Positions 16,859 to 24,728 of a stretch of 64,000 nt of DNA are shown here, in pieces (position 1 is the stretch's first letter; every line of letters begins with the position of its first letter). Made by a program: the position numbers and the translations under genes. The notes beneath the pieces are model-generated. The model was not told where the DNA came from. It worked only from the letters and a program-made list of their open reading frames with translations, and searched no databases. Location of the stretch: the NCBI RefSeq assembly GCF_014467015.1, contig NZ_CP058559.1, positions 248,001 through 312,000 of the forward strand. The letters run 5' to 3'. Origin of the DNA: Alkalicella caledoniensis (lineage in GTDB: Bacteria > Bacillota > Proteinivoracia > Proteinivoracales > Proteinivoracaceae).

Positions 16859-17701
16859 TTATAGTTTTGTTGCTCCTGAATGCTTTGCTGCTAGGGTGTT
16901 GATATGGGTTTCTCCCACTCCACAGCCACCAAGCTCTACGTCCCATTCAGTGTAGTCGCCATGCCAATCACTACCACCTGTAACAATTAAGTTGTGTTTT
17001 TTAGCTATATCCAAATACCTATTGGTATCTTTTTTACTATGGGCAGGGTAGTGAGCCTCTACCCCTTGTAGTCCATACTCAACCAGTTTTTCTATTTGTG
17101 AATCATCTCCTATTAGCTTTGGGTGAGCTACTACAGGTACTCCCCCAGCCTCTAAAATTATTTCAATTGCACTACGGGCAGTAAATCCATCTAAGTCCTG
17201 GTAACTAGGGCTTTTTTTACTAAAATGTATATCTTTTATTTCGTTCCATTGGTTCTCTTCATATATTCCGTCTTTGACTAAAGCTACAAAAGTATGTAGG
17301 CTGGTAAGCCAAGTTTTTCCTTCGTGATGTTTTAGAACCTTTTCCCATGGGTAATTTAATAAGCCCAATTCATTGTTTTTCTCTAGTATTTTTCGGGTGT
17401 TTAAGGTCCTAGCTTTTGCCATTTCCTTTAGATACTTTTTTAGTTTGCCATTGTTAAGATCGATGTAATAACCAAGAATATGGATTCTAACTCCATATAC
17501 AGAAGTTGAGATTTCAACTCCTGGAATTATGTTAATACCATGTTTCTTCGCCTCATTCATGATTTCATACTGTCCTTCAATAGTATCATGATCAGTCAAT
17601 GAAATAACCAAGACATTATTCCTTTTAGCAATTTGCACTAGTTCTGATGGAGTATTTGTACCATCTGAAAAAACCGAATGTATGTGTAAATCACCGTGCA
17701 T
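16859..17701 (-). CDS. PHP-domain phosphoesterase (TrpH/YciV-like)
   Basis: 280 residues from the ATG at 17701, behind AGGAGGTG. The longer reading to 17872 runs through lipoprotein-gene debris and is rejected. PHP metal ligands are all visible: HIHSVFSDG, SLTDHDT, PGVEIS, VAHP, and GSDWHG near the C-terminus. COG0613 enzymes hydrolyse 3',5'-nucleoside bisphosphates or 5' ends of short RNA; the exact substrate here is not known. It is cytoplasmic and monocistronic. Confidence 0.88.
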   Translation of the reverse strand: MHGDLHIHSVFSDGTNTPSELVQIAKRNNVLVISLTDHDTIEGQYEIMNEAKKHGINIIPGVEISTSVYGVRIHILGYYIDLNNGKLKKYLKEMAKARTLNTRKILEKNNELGLLNYPWEKVLKHHEGKTWLTSLHTFVALVKDGIYEENQWNEIKDIHFSKKSPSYQDLDGFTARSAIEIILEAGGVPVVAHPKLIGDDSQIEKLVEYGLQGVEAHYPAHSKKDTNRYLDIAKKHNLIVTGGSDWHGDYTEWDVELGGCGVGETHINTLAAKHSGATKL

Positions 17702-17793
17702 ATATACACCTCCTATTGAGTAATCCCTATCTTTCCCTCGCTGTGGAGTGCCCAGTGAAACTGCCAATCTATGGAGTATTATTTGATGTTCAC

Positions 17794-17935
17794 TTCTTCC
17801 ATCAAATCGCTGTAAATCTCCCATCATCATTACTAAGGAATCACTTACTATTTGAGGAACGTAAGGACACATTTTTTTTTATTTTAAAACCCAATTTCAT
17901 ATACTCACTTCCAGCGGATATTGGTTACCACTCTT
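17794..17935 (-). pseudogene. Relic of a second copy of the 2379-2894 lipoprotein gene
   Basis: DNA closely matches the lipoprotein gene near 2424-2490 (ATCAAATC.CTGTAAATCTCC, TCATTACTAAGGA) and near 2555-2600 (AACCCAATTTCAT, CCGGATAT-like). The segment between these is missing and several frameshifts are present. It lies immediately upstream of the PHP gene and creates that gene's false N-terminal extension. Confidence 0.75.
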
Positions 17936-18042
17936 TATTATTATGTTTTTTATATAATTTATTTGATAAAAATACTAACAGTATAAAATAAGCATATACC
18001 GCAACAAACTCAAAAAACTATTGGCAACTATTATTGTGATTA

Positions 18043-18201
18043 TTATTGTCGGAAACAAAGCCACTGCGAAAACTGTGATCCAAAATGGAAATTATAAGGA
18101 GTTTTATTAATATCGCTTTTCTTTTTATTAAAATATAAAAACATTGAAAAAAATACATACATAACAATAAATATTGCTAAGCTTATAAATACATTTGTCA
18201 T
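18043..18201 (-). CDS. Possible small membrane protein (may be frameshifted)
   Basis: 52 codons from an ATG behind GAGAGG: an N-terminal membrane helix (FISLAIFIVMYVFFSMFLYF), then a basic stretch NKKKSD. After the stop region, another frame encodes a second hydrophobic stretch (TIIITIIVANSF), so a one-base frameshift in a two-helix protein of about 75 residues is possible. No family recognised. The rest of 17936-18320 holds no other gene. Confidence 0.35.
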   Translation of the reverse strand: MTNVFISLAIFIVMYVFFSMFLYFNKKKSDINKTPYNFHFGSQFSQWLCFRQ

Positions 18202-18320
18202 TTTACTAAGCCTCTCTTCCTTAACACCAGTAGTTAGTTAGGTTCTTTTTACTCTTACCTTAGTCATTTTCGGCCTTTCATAGTACTCCAAATTTTTCTA
18301 TCATATATTGGTGTATCTGA

Positions 18321-19325
18321 TCAATTAACTTCAGCAAGGTATGCTATAACCTCACTAAAATGGGATACAGCTACCACTTTAACATCTGTGGCTACAGATA
18401 TTGCCTCTTCATAGTTTCCTTTGGGGCAAAATAATATATCTGCCCCTTGCTTCTCAGCCACGTAAACCTTTTGCTTCATGCCTTCAATCTCACCTATTGA
18501 TCCGTCTAAATTAATTTGACCAGTTCCTGCTATTACTCTCCCTTTTGTAACAACTTCGTCCATAAGGCGGTTGTATATTTCCAATGTGTATATCAACCCT
18601 GCAGAAGGACCTCCCCTTAATTCTCTTTCGTTAAAATCAATTTTTACAGGGGAGATTATCCCTATATTTTTATTATGGGTAAATATACCCAGAGATGGTT
18701 CTCCCCTAGAGTTTTTTCCGACGGGAACTGTAATTGTTAATTCTTCGCCACCCCTTAGTATTTCCATAGTTAATCTACCGCCAACTCCCTGCTTTTTAGT
18801 AACTTCTCGCAATTGCTCTTGGTAGCGAATATTGGAACCATTGGCTGTAACAATTAAATCACCCTTTTCAAGGAGTTCAAAAGAACTGCCATTTTCAACT
18901 ACTGCTTCTACGAGCACCCCTTCAGATGATATTTCTGCTTCAAAACCAGCTGAAGTCAACGCAACATACATTGCTTTAATTTGACTATTAACCAACATAT
19001 TGGAACTGATTTCACTGTATTCAACAGCGTTCAACCCCTTAGGCGTAACGGTTTTTGATTTTACTAAATCCAGCTTTGGGTTAATTTTCCCATATATATA
19101 GTAAAGAGGTGTAGCTTTTTCCTGCCAATATGTAAGTATATACAATTCAGCTTCTTTAGCTGGATAGTCAGCTACTCTTACCATGTTCTCCCCTAAATAT
19201 GCATATGATGGCAAAGTAATCAGGTATCCTGTATCAAAGGACATAACAAAAGCACTTGTTAAAAAAAACAAACTTACTATAATAATCCATAAAACTTGCC
19301 TTGAATTCATTTGTTTGATCTGCAT
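18321..19325 (-). CDS. PDZ/S16 (Lon-like) membrane protease, YlbL/SepM family, copy 2
   Basis: 334 residues, co-linear with the protein at 8603-9643: membrane anchor (about 12-30), external PDZ domain, then the S16 domain with Ser in GPSAG and Lys in GMKQK. The pair share long stretches such as AGTGQINLDG. GGGGAGGAG precedes the ATG. It lies 69 bases after the intact CPBP-like gene, suggesting that the two membrane proteins act together, perhaps in processing a peptide or membrane substrate. Confidence 0.88.
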   Translation of the reverse strand: MQIKQMNSRQVLWIIIVSLFFLTSAFVMSFDTGYLITLPSYAYLGENMVRVADYPAKEAELYILTYWQEKATPLYYIYGKINPKLDLVKSKTVTPKGLNAVEYSEISSNMLVNSQIKAMYVALTSAGFEAEISSEGVLVEAVVENGSSFELLEKGDLIVTANGSNIRYQEQLREVTKKQGVGGRLTMEILRGGEELTITVPVGKNSRGEPSLGIFTHNKNIGIISPVKIDFNERELRGGPSAGLIYTLEIYNRLMDEVVTKGRVIAGTGQINLDGSIGEIEGMKQKVYVAEKQGADILFCPKGNYEEAISVATDVKVVAVSHFSEVIAYLAEVN

Positions 19326-19394
19326 ATCTCTCTCCTCCCCTCTATTTTATCCTAAATACCGAGAAGCTTTTACTCTTAAATTTAGATGAACTTT

Positions 19395-20252
19395 TCACCA
19401 TTTTTCAGTGAAATATGTACTTTTTTCATCAAAAGCATCGTTATTTCTATTTTTATAAAGTAAAAATATCACCACTATAAAAACAACTGTTTTTAACAAC
19501 AGTGCATAATTGCCAGCAAACTTATGCAATTGATAGTCTCCAAAACCCACATCAAGCATGGCTCTGATCAAAAGAGAATAACTCTGCGCAGCGCTAATTA
19601 TTATTCCAGACAATAAGCTACCTGTCCATAACACCGCAAAGCAAATTATAATACCATAAAAAAAGTATAGTGGACTGAGATTAAATATGCCATATAACAA
19701 ACTTTGAACAACAATTGCCAGCTTTATGTTGTATTTACTCTTTAGTTTCCTTAGGATAATTGTCCTAAAAATCAACTCTCTTATTATGGGCTCAATTACT
19801 ATAGAAGCAACTATGATCAATAAAACAGTCATAAAGGTCATTTCAGTGGAGGTAAATACCCCTATACTGCCGATTATCGATGTTCCTGCTACAGTTGGTC
19901 GCACAGATAATCCTAATACAAAAAGTAGCATAATGGTTCCAATGGGCAGCTTCCTTAATCTGATGAAACTAAACAAGTCAGTATCAAAATCATACAACTC
20001 ATTTTTTTTAATTAGATTGACATACATTTTCAGGGCAATAAAACATCCTAAGATGTATCCCAAGTACAAAGATGTAGTCGCAAAACTATCTCTCCAAAGA
20101 TTTAGGGGTAGTAAAATAAAAGGCAAGAAGTTGCCCATTACAAAACCAAAAAAAACTCCTGACATGGAAAAAAACCAGAAGTAGCTGAATAAACCAATAT
20201 TATCCATTAAGTTCCATACTAAAGCAATTGAATTTTTTACTTTATTTTTCAT
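19395..20252 (-). CDS. CPBP-family membrane protein (degenerate active site)
   Basis: About 285 residues from the ATG at 20252, behind GGGGGG; the longer reading from 20291 lacks such a site. Seven to eight membrane helices are predicted. The CPBP/Abi region is recognisable (EPIIRELIFRTIIL, then LLYGIFNLSP). Where active CAAX-type proteases have EExxxR and FxxxH, this protein has RELIFR and an Asn (GIFN), so catalysis is doubtful. A decayed copy of the gene lies at 9621-9949, likewise in front of a SepM-like gene. Confidence 0.75.
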   Translation of the reverse strand: MKNKVKNSIALVWNLMDNIGLFSYFWFFSMSGVFFGFVMGNFLPFILLPLNLWRDSFATTSLYLGYILGCFIALKMYVNLIKKNELYDFDTDLFSFIRLRKLPIGTIMLLFVLGLSVRPTVAGTSIIGSIGVFTSTEMTFMTVLLIIVASIVIEPIIRELIFRTIILRKLKSKYNIKLAIVVQSLLYGIFNLSPLYFFYGIIICFAVLWTGSLLSGIIISAAQSYSLLIRAMLDVGFGDYQLHKFAGNYALLLKTVVFIVVIFLLYKNRNNDAFDEKSTYFTEKW

Positions 20253-20389
20253 GATATCCCCCCCAGGTAATTCTATGTAGTGGTCAAACAAAACAGACTG
20301 CCAAACAAGTTATACTTACACATAAAAACCATAATCAGAAACGCATATTTCTTATATCTTTAAATGATGTAATTGCATCTAACACATAT

Positions 20390-20433
20390 CTATGGGGTAA
20401 CACATGTTATCTATAATTACCAAAATGTCGATA
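20390..20433. repeat. 44-bp relic of the 23883-24524 nuclease gene
   Basis: Matches 24320-24363 with about six differences (shared ATTACCAAAATGTCGATA). In the intact gene this segment encodes the DILVIID metal-binding strand. No reading frame remains. The rest of 20253-20621 shows nothing. Confidence 0.5.
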
Positions 20434-20621
20434 CTCCAGTTCTTTAGTATGCTAGATAGAGGTTTTTCCCCTCCTCCACTTAATCTGGTAAATGTGCTTT
20501 CCTCCTTGGATTTTAATTAAGATAAATACCTTTAATCATGATCAAAAGTTAGATGGTTTATAACACATAAGCTATTATGGGTCTGGAGAAAACCTCTTTT
20601 TTCCATCTAGTAATAAATTGT

Positions 20622-20957
20622 TTAACTTTTATCAAACAGTTTATCTTCTAGCCCACGAAACAAAAAGAAAAATGCTATAAAAAAAATAAATACAGTTAAA
20701 GGTATCTCAAATCTTTCTTGGAAAGAACTTGCTTGAAATCCATCATACATAAAATAAAAGACAATCAAAAGACTGGTGGCTTCGAATATGTCGTTTTTGT
20801 AAAATTTAATAATTTTCATGTCAGCATTGAAAGTTTTTATATGTTCTTGACATCTTAGACCTTTTATAATACCAAAGACTAGCATTACCACACCAATAGG
20901 AATTTTTAAAAAATTAAACAATATTGTTAAAATAATTGTTAAAAATAATACTTTCAA
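20622..20957 (-). CDS. Small hypothetical membrane protein
   Basis: 111 residues from a TTG at 20957 with GGAAGGAG 8-9 bases upstream (a longer ATG reading starts at 20993). Two N-terminal hydrophobic segments, a basic middle (GLRCQEHIKTFNADMKIIKFYK), then two further hydrophobic segments (SLLIVFYFMYDGF, LTVFIFFIAFFFLF) and a polar tail. No family recognised and no coupled neighbour. Confidence 0.5.
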   Translation of the reverse strand: MKVLFLTIILTILFNFLKIPIGVVMLVFGIIKGLRCQEHIKTFNADMKIIKFYKNDIFEATSLLIVFYFMYDGFQASSFQERFEIPLTVFIFFIAFFFLFRGLEDKLFDKS

Positions 20958-21229
20958 CTCTTCTTCTCCTTCCAAACTTATTAAAAACACCATTTAACTT
21001 ACAAGTCAGGTGATCTCTCTTAATAATCATTTTATTTCTCCTATGTTGCTTAACAAAGGGCAAACATAACTACACTTTTATAACTGAGTCTATAAACTCT
21101 TTACTGTACTTGCTAGTTATGGGCAAAGTTTTCTCCTTAGGTTTCATTGGCGTAATCTCATTATACATCAATTTCTATACGACAACTATCCTAACATATA
21201 GGGGTTTCCACTTAGATAAATTACTGTTT

Positions 21230-21541
21230 CTAAACAAGATATATATGTTTATGCCAGCAAAAGAACGGTACGTTTATACCTTCGGTGATTTTTGTAATAT
21301 TATTTTTTTTGCTACCATTGCCAGGGTTGCTGTCCCTTAAATCTAAGTAATTAGCAAGTGCGCCACCGGGATTAGCTGCCCAGAGCATTACTGTTAAGCC
21401 TATTTGAGCCAATCTTGCTATACCTGAAGCAACTGAATATGCCACTGCTTTCCTAGTCAACTGTGTTTTTAACTGACTAGAAAAAATTACTCCAGCTGCC
21501 GAAGTTCCATCTTTACCAGCTAAGGTTCTCAATGCTGCCAT
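21230..21541 (-). CDS. Small Ala/Gly-rich hypothetical protein
   Basis: 103 residues. The ATG is behind AGAGGGG, but lies inside the end of the HTH reading frame at 21513-21635. A central amphipathic or membrane-like segment (SVASGIARLAQIGLTVMLWAANPGG) precedes a polar DLRDSNPGNG and a tail that looks non-coding in composition. A small secreted or membrane peptide, or a frameshifted extension of the HTH protein, are both possible. Not recognised. Confidence 0.35.
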   Translation of the reverse strand: MAALRTLAGKDGTSAAGVIFSSQLKTQLTRKAVAYSVASGIARLAQIGLTVMLWAANPGGALANYLDLRDSNPGNGSKKNNITKITEGINVPFFCWHKHIYLV

Positions 21542-21635
21542 TCAATGACCCCTCTTTGATATACCTTCTTATTGTTCTTGAGTGCATATTAAAGATTTGT
21601 GCGTCCTCATCTATAGTGAATATCCTTTTTGACAA
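21513..21635 (-). CDS. Excisionase-like helix-turn-helix mini-protein (possibly truncated)
   Basis: 40 residues from a TTG behind GGAGGT. The sequence FTIDEDAQIFNMHSRTIRRY followed by IKEGSLNG is the MerR/excisionase-type HTH_17 DNA-binding motif. It stops soon after the recognition wing, where homologues continue with a basic strand, so it is either a minimal protein or a frameshift fragment. It lies between the zinc-ribbon gene and the Ala/Gly-rich reading frame. Confidence 0.5.
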   Translation of the reverse strand: MSKRIFTIDEDAQIFNMHSRTIRRYIKEGSLNGSIENLSW

Positions 21636-21678
21636 ATCAGTACCTCCTTACTATTTAGTTCCATCCCTACATCCAATC

Positions 21679-21891
21679 TTACTCCTCATCCTCAATCAAC
21701 CTTGCGACACTATGACCACATTTCTTACACTTCCCACTTAGGAGAATGCCAAGCTTATGGTTTTGGATTGAGTAATCTACTATGGTTGTGACACCGCACT
21801 TTACACAGAACACATTACTAAGTAATCTACCTTGGATGCTCTTAGGTATGATGTTCCATTTTTTCATTGCATTAAAGTCTGTTACTGACAT
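21679..21891 (-). CDS. Zinc-ribbon mini-protein
   Basis: 70 residues with a strong AGGAGGAG ribosome site. Two CxxC knuckles (CVKCG and CKKCG) 26 residues apart form a rubredoxin-like zinc ribbon. An acidic end IEDEE follows. Such small proteins often bind nucleic acid or act as adaptors; no specific function can be assigned. It precedes the HTH gene in the same direction with a 43-base gap, so co-transcription is likely. Confidence 0.6.
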   Translation of the reverse strand: MSVTDFNAMKKWNIIPKSIQGRLLSNVFCVKCGVTTIVDYSIQNHKLGILLSGKCKKCGHSVARLIEDEE

Positions 21892-22141
21892 GGTTGCTCC
21901 TCCTTTTTTACTGCTATATATTTTTCGATAAATCTGCTCGTGAGATTATTTTTTGTTATATGTTCGACGGGTTGTTAGTCTTGATGTCATGTTTAGTTAG
22001 CCTATACATTGAAAATCCTAGATATGCAAATAACGTACACTCTACTGTAAATTGTGTTGAAAGAGGAGCATAAAAAAGTTAAAATGTAGAAACAACTACC
22101 TGAATCTTTGTAGTATATGCAAAAATATCGTTTTTTTATAG

Positions 22142-22170
22142 TTGTCGAAAAGTGACGTGTAATTTAGATA
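22142..22170 (+). promoter_or_regulatory. Candidate promoter of the beta-propeller gene
   Basis: TTGTCG, 17 bases and TAGATA, about 30 bases before the ATG. The match is moderate. The rest of 21892-22200 shows no gene. Confidence 0.4.
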
Positions 22171-22200
22171 TAAAAAATATAACAAGGGGAGGGTAATAAT

Positions 22201-23166
22201 ATGAAATCAAATCTTCCTTCATACAATAAACTACTTTCACCTGATGAAACTGTCTTGGTAAATATAGGAAAATATGTTTCATTGTACGCCATAGATGATA
22301 GTGGTTTAAATGAACTTAAACGGTTTAATACATTAAGGAACCCTTCTAGGGCTGCATTATCATCCGATGGAAAAATGCTTGCCTACAGTAATACGTCGGG
22401 TCATATAGCAGTGCATGATATCGAAACTGGAAACCTATTAGTAAAAAGCAAATGCTTGTCCAAAGAGGGGTATAGTTTATATTTTATTAATAATGACTCG
22501 CAGCTCATTTCATCCGATTGGTTCGGTAATATTTTTGTTTTAGATATTAAAAGCGCCAAAATAACACTCCTTAATAGTTTCCCCTTTCATAATGCAACAA
22601 ACTTAGTCCCTATTTCTAATAATAGCTTTATGGTCTTAGGTTCAATATCAACCGGCGAAACAGTGGCATATGATTTTTTAATTCAAAAGGATACAGGAAC
22701 CTTTGAGAAGCTTTTTTCATCGTATCCATATCGTCTGGAAACTACTTCTTTTGCCTGTTTCAAAAATGAAGTTTACTTCTATGGCGATAACATTAATAAC
22801 TCTTCTGATAAATGGCTTGATGACGATATTGCAGAGAATGCGTTGTTTTCATATAATATGTCTGCCAAAGAACTGCATTCTATCATTTGCATTCAAGAAT
22901 TGCTTGGAATAAACTGCAGTCTAAATTCAGAGTATGGATACTTCACAACTATTTGTATAAGCAGTAACAAGCAATATATTTTGATAGGATATTCTAAATC
23001 AATAATTATTGTAGATTTGCTAAGCAAAAAGCACATCACTACAATTAAAACGAAGTACCTCAATAGTTTGCATCTTGTGAAATCCGACACAAAGGTCATA
23101 ATAGGTACATGGAATGATATACAAATTGTTGATTTTATAGAATTATGTCAATTAAACAGTCTTTAA
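22201..23166 (+). CDS. WD40-like beta-propeller protein
   Basis: 321 residues, no signal peptide and no membrane segment, behind a strong GGGGAGGG ribosome site. Repeating four-strand blades are seen: AALSSDGKMLAYSNTSGHIAVHDIETGNLL, then ISSDWFGNIFVLDIKSAKI, and near the end ICISSNKQYILIGYSKSIIIVDLLSKK and KVIIGTWNDIQIVDF (each segment read in parts). Cytoplasmic WD40-type scaffolds of this kind are uncommon in low-GC Firmicutes. It is a lone plus-strand gene in a minus-strand area and could be a horizontally acquired module. No enzymatic motif seen. Confidence 0.65.
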   Translation: MKSNLPSYNKLLSPDETVLVNIGKYVSLYAIDDSGLNELKRFNTLRNPSRAALSSDGKMLAYSNTSGHIAVHDIETGNLLVKSKCLSKEGYSLYFINNDSQLISSDWFGNIFVLDIKSAKITLLNSFPFHNATNLVPISNNSFMVLGSISTGETVAYDFLIQKDTGTFEKLFSSYPYRLETTSFACFKNEVYFYGDNINNSSDKWLDDDIAENALFSYNMSAKELHSIICIQELLGINCSLNSEYGYFTTICISSNKQYILIGYSKSIIIVDLLSKKHITTIKTKYLNSLHLVKSDTKVIIGTWNDIQIVDFIELCQLNSL

Positions 23167-23173
23167 ACAAAGT

Positions 23174-23241
23174 TTACACCCCAACACACCCAGGTACTTT
23201 GCGTATAGCTGCAGCTTGCCTATCTGAGTGAATTAAGGAGT
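23174..23241. repeat. Solitary copy of the 33-kb repeat unit
   Basis: ACACCCCAACACACCCAGGTACT and the following AGCTTG / TCTGAGTGAATTAAGG / GT pattern align with the first 70 bases of the units at 33088-33420. Confidence 0.6.
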
Positions 23242-23245
23242 TTTT

Positions 23246-23851
23246 CTAACCGCCGCCATGTATCTTTATGTTATAGCTTTTTAATTTCTCCATAATATAA
23301 ACTTCTAGTTCCTTACAAAACGCTAGTTCCATTTCACTTATTCTAATAACAGGTTTACCTAGATTCCTAATTATCAAAATGTCTCTTAGGGAATCAAAGT
23401 AAGCTCTTTGATATAAACGCCCATTCTCAAAGGGAAATTCTTTAGTCTGCCTTCTATAGCCAGCCTGACCTTTATTAAACGCTTTAGAGGAATTTTCCTT
23501 GCACCATATTTTATATTGTTCTAGGTCGTAACCTAAATCCAAATTATAGTTCTCTATAATTTCTAGAGACCTCAGTCTAGCATTAGTGAAATGTTGTATT
23601 TCATCAATTTCTACAACTATCCCTAATTCCTCAAAAAAGGAGTCTACCCGAAGCTTCACTACCCTTTTCTCATCTAAGCTCATCTTACAGCCATTGAAGG
23701 ATGTAAATATTTTATTTAAGACTTCTTTATCATAGCTAGAAGAAGTTGATGTGTGATTATTAGTAAGCCACTCAAAAGTTTTCTTTTTATAAGCTTTAGT
23801 GCCTAAAATTCGTTCTATTCTTTCTATAACTTCATTCTCAAACTTCCCCAT
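23246..23851 (-). CDS. PD-(D/E)XK-like nuclease, orphan
   Basis: 201 residues from the ATG at 23851 (GGAGGGGGGAG upstream; the longer reading to 23878 reads through that site). The central region RVDSFFEELGIVVEIDEIQHF has the Asp, hydrophobic strand and ExDExQ arrangement of PD-(D/E)XK-type endonucleases. A basic patch YRRQTKEFPF and a strand-rich C-terminus (LRDILIIRNLGKPVIRI) follow. A restriction- or repair-type nuclease is plausible, but not assignable. It lies 31 bases after the next nuclease-like gene, as an operon. Confidence 0.55.
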   Translation of the reverse strand: MGKFENEVIERIERILGTKAYKKKTFEWLTNNHTSTSSSYDKEVLNKIFTSFNGCKMSLDEKRVVKLRVDSFFEELGIVVEIDEIQHFTNARLRSLEIIENYNLDLGYDLEQYKIWCKENSSKAFNKGQAGYRRQTKEFPFENGRLYQRAYFDSLRDILIIRNLGKPVIRISEMELAFCKELEVYIMEKLKSYNIKIHGGG

Positions 23852-23882
23852 ATTACTCCCCCCCTCCATTACTGGCAACTAA

Positions 23883-24524
23883 TTATAGATTATGATCCTT
23901 TTCCAGTGGAAAAACCAGATAATTAAAAGTACCACCTCTGCTATCATCAAGCTTACAGTATTGTTCCCACTTAACGGTATATTTGTAATCTAGAGCGATA
24001 GGTGTTTCCCTTCCTTTTATTGTCCCTTCTCCTGAATGACTTGCCCAGCACATTATTCCCGCCTTCTCAAGACCCTCGGATAGTCTAAATTGATAGTAAA
24101 CTGTTTCCTTCCTACCTGAATCTTTCCAGTAGGATTGATCATTGGTTAAAAATATTGAATACCCAGCTTTAAAACGTGGTAACTCCTTACTGAATTGTTC
24201 TACTCGCTGCACATCCTTTAAAAAATCATATCTCCCTAAGTCTTGGGCTCCGTGATTTTTAAGCTTAAAAACTTCATCCTCAAAGGTTTTATTGCAACCA
24301 AGTGTCTTATACTTCAATTCTATCGGGTAATACATATTATCTATGATTACCAAAATGTCGATATGGATATTTGGAGTAATAGATGCCGGACAATACTCCA
24401 GCCTTATTCTTGCATCTGGATACAGCTTTTGAATCTCCCACGCAAGAGCAAACTGGAAATCTGCTTCTGAGTGAAAAACTTTTCTACTATTACTTAATTG
24501 CTTAAGAGAAGTAACTATATCCAA
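23883..24524 (-). CDS. PD-(D/E)XK-like nuclease domain protein
   Basis: About 213 residues from a TTG at 24524 with GGGAGGTG 6 bases before. The N-terminal half has a classic PD-(D/E)XK core: a helix FHSEADFQFALAWEI with a Glu, then strand HIDILVIID and YPIELKYK (D ... ExK). The C-terminal half (YSIFLTNDQSYW, HSGEGTIKGRETPI) resembles restriction-endonuclease-like proteins. It is first in a two-gene operon with 23246-23851. A 44-bp relic of the same gene lies at 20390. Confidence 0.6.
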   Translation of the reverse strand: MDIVTSLKQLSNSRKVFHSEADFQFALAWEIQKLYPDARIRLEYCPASITPNIHIDILVIIDNMYYPIELKYKTLGCNKTFEDEVFKLKNHGAQDLGRYDFLKDVQRVEQFSKELPRFKAGYSIFLTNDQSYWKDSGRKETVYYQFRLSEGLEKAGIMCWASHSGEGTIKGRETPIALDYKYTVKWEQYCKLDDSRGGTFNYLVFPLEKDHNL

Positions 24525-24628
24525 GCTAACACCTCCCAGTGAAATAATAGGGTACAAATATAATACCACTTTACGACTTCTTCATAATCTTTTGATTTCC
24601 TGCAAAAAAGAAAGACTATTATAACTTT

Positions 24629-24723
24629 TATTTCCGCTAAAAGGGGCACACCCCTGCTCTCAAAAATATTGCTGTGTGCATATTTTTCCATATATTAGTG
24701 TTATTAAATCCATCAAATCTCCT
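24629..24723. repeat. Dispersed hairpin repeat, copy A
   Basis: Begins TTTCCGCTAAAAGG and contains GCACAC ... GCTGTGTGCA (a stem) and CCATATATTAGTGT; ends at ATCCATCAAAT. It aligns along its length with 37229-37340. It lies in the 5' region of the nuclease operon and abuts the group II intron. Confidence 0.7.
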
Positions 24724-24728
24724 GAATA

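Noticed and set aside
17702-17872. 57-residue N-terminal extension of the PHP protein
   Set aside because: It is translated lipoprotein-gene debris; AGGAGGTG places the start at 17701.
21110-21340. 76-residue plus-strand frame
   Set aside because: Antisense to a better minus-strand frame in part, no convincing ribosome site.
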